A DNA stretch of 64,000 bases from Cercozoa sp. M6MM (taxonomy: Eukaryota > Endomyxa: Ascetosporea). This document shows, one piece after another, positions 61,151 to 64,000 of the stretch. Within the stretch, counting starts at the first letter, position 1, and every line of letters starts with the position of its first letter. Position numbers and translations under genes: made by a program. The notes beneath the pieces are model-generated. The model was not told the DNA's origin. It did no database searches and was given only the letters and a program-made list of their open reading frames with translations. The stretch lies in NCBI GenBank assembly GCA_040357565.1, contig JBDODJ010000001.1; one strand, given 5' to 3'.

Positions 61151-61845
61151 TGACTAGTGACACTTTTGTGGGCAGTCCTGAGATTCCACTAGTATTTCCT
61201 GCCTAATAGACGTGCCTAAACCTCTAATTGCGCTCAGCGAGATCGACAGGTATTTTTGGCTAAAACCGACAACTTATACGAGCTATAACTTTGTTTGCTG
61301 CTGTGTGCGGCTGTGTGCTAGTTGTCAGTTAGTCAGCAGCGCTACTTGTACAGGCAATACTAGATCCAGAACATCTCGACGAGCGAATGGCCTGGTAGAC
61401 CGACCTGCTGCAGCACGTCGTCCAGCTGCCGCACTGCTCGACTCGGCGTGTTGCACTTGCAAGTAGAAGAATACTGTTTTCTGTCGGCGTTGTTGAAATA
61501 AAAGAAGAGAAGAGGTGGCTGTGTCTGGGGGTCCCGTATCCACACCACGAAGTGTTACTTCTGGTGAATATATATTTCCCTTTTTGTCGGTCTAGCAAAA
61601 CAAATCCTTCACTATTAACCATACCGGTTCAGACTTGATCGTCCGCGCTGACGAGTAGTTAGATGACAGTTTGACCGTAACATTAGGGCAGGGACGAAGC
61701 TGGGACATAAAAAGAAAGAAACGGAACTCAACTGAATCGAGTGAAACGCCGGGACGAAAGAGGGAATGACAGGAGTACCCTCGTACTCACTCAGGCTGTA
61801 GCCTCGTAGTATTGCAATCTTGAATTGCCGTGCGTTGTACAAAAT
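61151..61845. other. Intergenic region with the second copy of the dispersed repeat
   Basis: Contains the repeat at 61589-61656; the rest shows no supported ORF. It separates copy B from the 3' end of the membrane-protein gene. Confidence 0.4.
61589..61656. repeat. Dispersed repeat, copy 2
   Basis: GGTCTAGCAAAACAAATCCT, then TTCACTATTAACCATACCGG, then CGCGCTGACGAGT; about 85-90 percent identical to 53178-53236 with small insertions. Confidence 0.85.
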
Positions 61846-63063
61846 CTAGGCAGGAAGCCTCGTAGATCTAGAGGCAACGAAAAGTCGCAGCAGTCGTTGT
61901 CGCAGCAGTGGTCTGTACACCAGCAGCAGCAGCAGCAGCAGACCGGCCGAGGTGCCACCGACCACAGCGACGTCCCGTCTGCGCAGACTTTGTTTCACAA
62001 AGACCGTGTCGCGCTTCCGACGCAGTTTACGCACAGCTGTGGCACCGGCTGTTACCATGCTCTACGGGGGGGGGGGGGGAGGGAATGGGTTGGGTAGCGT
62101 GGGTAAGGGTCGGGGTACCACAGCAGCTAGGGCAGCAGCGGCCGTAGGCGAGCGACGGCGCAGGAAGGAAGCGCCGCGCAGCGCCAGGAAGAGCAGGCCG
62201 CCCGTGAGCAGCAGTCGCTGCGGCGCCACGACGCCATCGACGCGCCGTGCCACGCCGCGTTCCAGCGCCGCCAGTCGCGCGCGCCACCGGCGTCGCAGCA
62301 CCGACGCTGTGATCGGTGCCAGTGTGGACCACGTGTCACTGTGGTCACTATGATCGCTCTGATCACTACTTTGATCACTTTGATCACTGTAGCCACTGCT
62401 GTGGTCACTGTGATCGCTGTGGTCACTCGGACTCACGACATCGAACGGCGACGCCGAGAGTGCCGCGCGGTCCGCGCGCGTCAGCAGGCGCCGCAGCCGC
62501 CGCGGCAGCAGCGACAGCACTCCGCGCGCACACAACACCCTCCGCGCGGACGGCGGCAACTGCCGAAAATGCCAGTCATAGCTGATACACAGGGAGACAA
62601 CACACTGACCTCGTGCAGCATGCGTTGTCGCTCCTCCTGGTCGAGCTGCACCGTGCACAGCACCAGCGCATCCAGCGCAGTCTGAATGTGGTCACATGGG
62701 TCACCAGATGGTCACATGGGTCACATAAATCACAGTGACACGGGAGAAACGCACCGCGCGGAACGCTAGCGGCGATTGCAGAGCGTCCAGCAGCGGCATC
62801 TCGAACAGCACGCGCTCCAACCAGCGCCAACGGTGCAGCAGCACGTGCAGTACCTCACGCACTCCGCGCGGATCCTGCCACTGCACAAATACGGCCGTCC
62901 CTGTCGCCAACACTGCCAGCACCAGCGCCACTCGCAGCACGAACGGCAGACTGAGAAACGTCGCCACTGCCACCAAGAGCCACGACAGAGCCAGCACCTG
63001 CAGGCCCAGAGACGGCAGAGGCCTTACTCCGGGCAATCCTGCCTTTCCCGCTGCCCTTATCAT
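61846..63063 (-). CDS. Multipass membrane protein with Ser/Asp-rich loop, unknown
   Basis: ATG 63063 starts MIRAAGKAGLPGVRPLPSLG, then a pair of hydrophobic helices (LALSWLLVAVATFLSLPFVL, RVALVLAVLATGTAVFVQW). After two introns come ALDALVLCTVQLDQEERQRM and a long exon with a repeat loop (DHSDHSDHSSGYSDQSDQSS) and a further hydrophobic helix (RLLLTGGLLFLALRGASFL). The final exon has another (AGLLLLLLLVYRPLL) and ends at TAG 61846-61848. About four helices are predicted. The DHSDH tract is encoded by TGATCAC-type tandem units. No family signature was found, and orientation in the membrane cannot be told. Confidence 0.6.
62326..62440 (-). repeat. Coding tandem repeat (ATCACTG-type) in the membrane protein
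   Basis: Near-repeats such as GTGGTCACT and TTGATCACT encode Asp-His-Ser or Asp-Gln-Ser units, part of the DHSDHSDQ loop. Confidence 0.75.
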
Positions 63064-63221
63064 GGCACACACGCACTAGCACACTACTGTTGCTCTAAAT
63101 GTAGTGCAGCCTGGGACTGATCTCTCGACAGTATTTTATTTTTCAAGTTCAGTGCAGTGTGGGGAATAGAGCGATCAAGCTACTGCGATAAAGCTACGCT
63201 ACTGTACGTCCTCTGGCTCGG

Positions 63222-64000
63222 TTAAAAACGCGGATATACGCTTTTACCGGCCTTGGGCGTGCGTCGTCGCGATTTCCGCTGCGCGCGGTAGACAAAAATG
63301 AGAAAAAGTAGATAAAGAGCAGCGAATGGCTTGGCATATGTACCTTGGAACGCAGCAGGAAATCCTCGTACTTGCGAACTCGGTCATTGAGCATGTTGTT
63401 AACGATCCTCTGCAAGCTTAGCCATGCCTCGAAAAATGAAGCCTTGTTTTTCGTTCAGAGAAAAGAAAAAGTACATTCTTGCGCTGGATGGTTTTTTCGC
63501 CCTTTTCGTCCTCGAGTTCGACCATGTCGCCCTTTTAAAACACGAAAGTGAGGAGTCAAAGTGAGAAAAAGAAAAAAGGTAATTCGAGAAACGTGGAAGC
63601 ACCATGGAATCGAGGTCCTCCTGTGGCATGATGGCGTTATAGAAGCGGTCCTCCCAGCTGTCATCATTCATGGGACCCTCCTCCTCGTCGTCGTCGCTCT
63701 TGTCGAGACCGCCATTGGCATGGATGTGCATGGCCATCTCGTCCATCGCGTTCTGCATAGAGGGTAGGGGTAAGGGTAGAGGTAGAGTGTTGGGGGTAGG
63801 GTGGGATAGGGACAGGCCTACCTGCAGATTGTCCATGTAGTCGTGATCGCCGCTGCGCCAGTCCTCGGCCTTGCCGAAACCGACCTCATAGTAGTCGCGT
63901 CCGAGTCCAAGATCGCGCGCCTCGTCCGGGATCATTCCGACAGCGCCGCCGCCGCTCGCTTTAATGGCTTCGTTCTCGTCTTGCATCTGGGGGGGGGGGT
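63222..64000 (-). CDS. 3' part of an acidic protein gene, 5' end outside window
   Basis: On the minus strand, after an acceptor at 63987 (CCCCAG), the frame starts MQDENEAIKASGGGAVGMIP and continues ARDLGLGRDYYEVGFGKAED, RSGDHDYMDNLQ and, across introns, NAMDEMAMHIHANGGL, DKSDDDEEEGPMNDDSWEDR, FYNAIMPQEDLDSMV, DMVELEDEKGEKTIQRKN, then RIVNNMLNDRVRKYEDFLLR. The last exon adds a basic tail (RKSRRRTPKAGKSVYPRF; stop TAA 63222-63224), so it is probably nuclear. Composition suggests a chromatin or transcription factor, but no family was recognised. ATG 63986 may be internal. Confidence 0.55.

Overview
The window is eukaryotic nuclear DNA, most likely from a unicellular protist. Genes are packed head-to-head and tail-to-tail and are cut by many short introns (roughly 35-120 nt, GT-AG with at least two GC-AG), and all three standard stop codons end recognisable genes. 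There are no bacterial-type operons, and no rRNA, tRNA or CRISPR array was seen. Runs of N at 4218-4227, 17968-18067, 31000-31009 and 41244-41253 are assembly gaps inside simple repeats. The lineage cannot be fixed. The thioredoxin reductase has an all-cysteine C-terminal tail known from apicomplexans, while a receptor with a fused RGS domain, a rolling-stone-type protein and a LONRF-type E3 ligase are widespread among protists and holozoans. Coordinates of spliced genes come from reading exons by eye, so single junctions may be off. || Layout. 1-3646 (+): 3' end of a URB1-like ribosome-biogenesis gene. 3993-6265: a decayed mobile element with a 36-bp tandem-repeat ORF, a cysteine-rich (retroelement-like) ORF and a strong hairpin; diverged copies of its 3' tail lie at 9395-9545 and 39875-39915. 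7692-9122 (-): a secreted two-module cysteine-rich protein. 9809-12377 (-): a coiled-coil protein. 12626-15229 (+): ASNSD1-like protein. 15522-17308 (-): coiled-coil protein. 17612-19549 (+): GMP reductase. 19838-20508 (-): UXT prefoldin-like protein. 20605-22178 (+): mitochondrial carrier. 22716-24000 (-): rolling-stone-like membrane protein. 24624-27445 (-): RING-LON ligase. 27847-28084 (+): a 61-residue protein. 28112-32476 (-): receptor with Venus-flytrap, seven-helix and RGS parts. 32886-34180 (+): single-helix membrane protein. 34386-35802 (-): ATG5. 36096-37871 (+): coiled-coil protein. 37970-38560 (-): kinase-like fragment. 38586-39689 and 60034-61119 (-): a diverged duplicated gene pair. 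40218-42928 (+): membrane RBR E3 ligase. 43258-45203 (-): coiled-coil protein. 45447-46714 (-): octanoyltransferase (LIPT2). 46937-49029 (-): thioredoxin reductase. 49589-52846 (+): SR-protein kinase. 53634-55030 (-): CDIN1-like nuclease. 55175-55526 (-): small basic ORF. 55627-58795 (+): POT peptide transporter. 59126-59263 (+): a 45-residue acidic ORF behind a hairpin. 61846-63063 (-): multipass membrane protein. 63222-64000 (-): 3' part of an acidic protein. || The genes are mostly unrelated housekeeping functions: ribosome assembly, purine salvage, lipoylation, thiol redox, autophagy, ubiquitin ligation, splicing-factor phosphorylation and transport. The accessory material is the decayed element and its dispersed tails, the duplicated pair, and introns dominated by G/C-rich TTTACCCC-like or microsatellite sequence.
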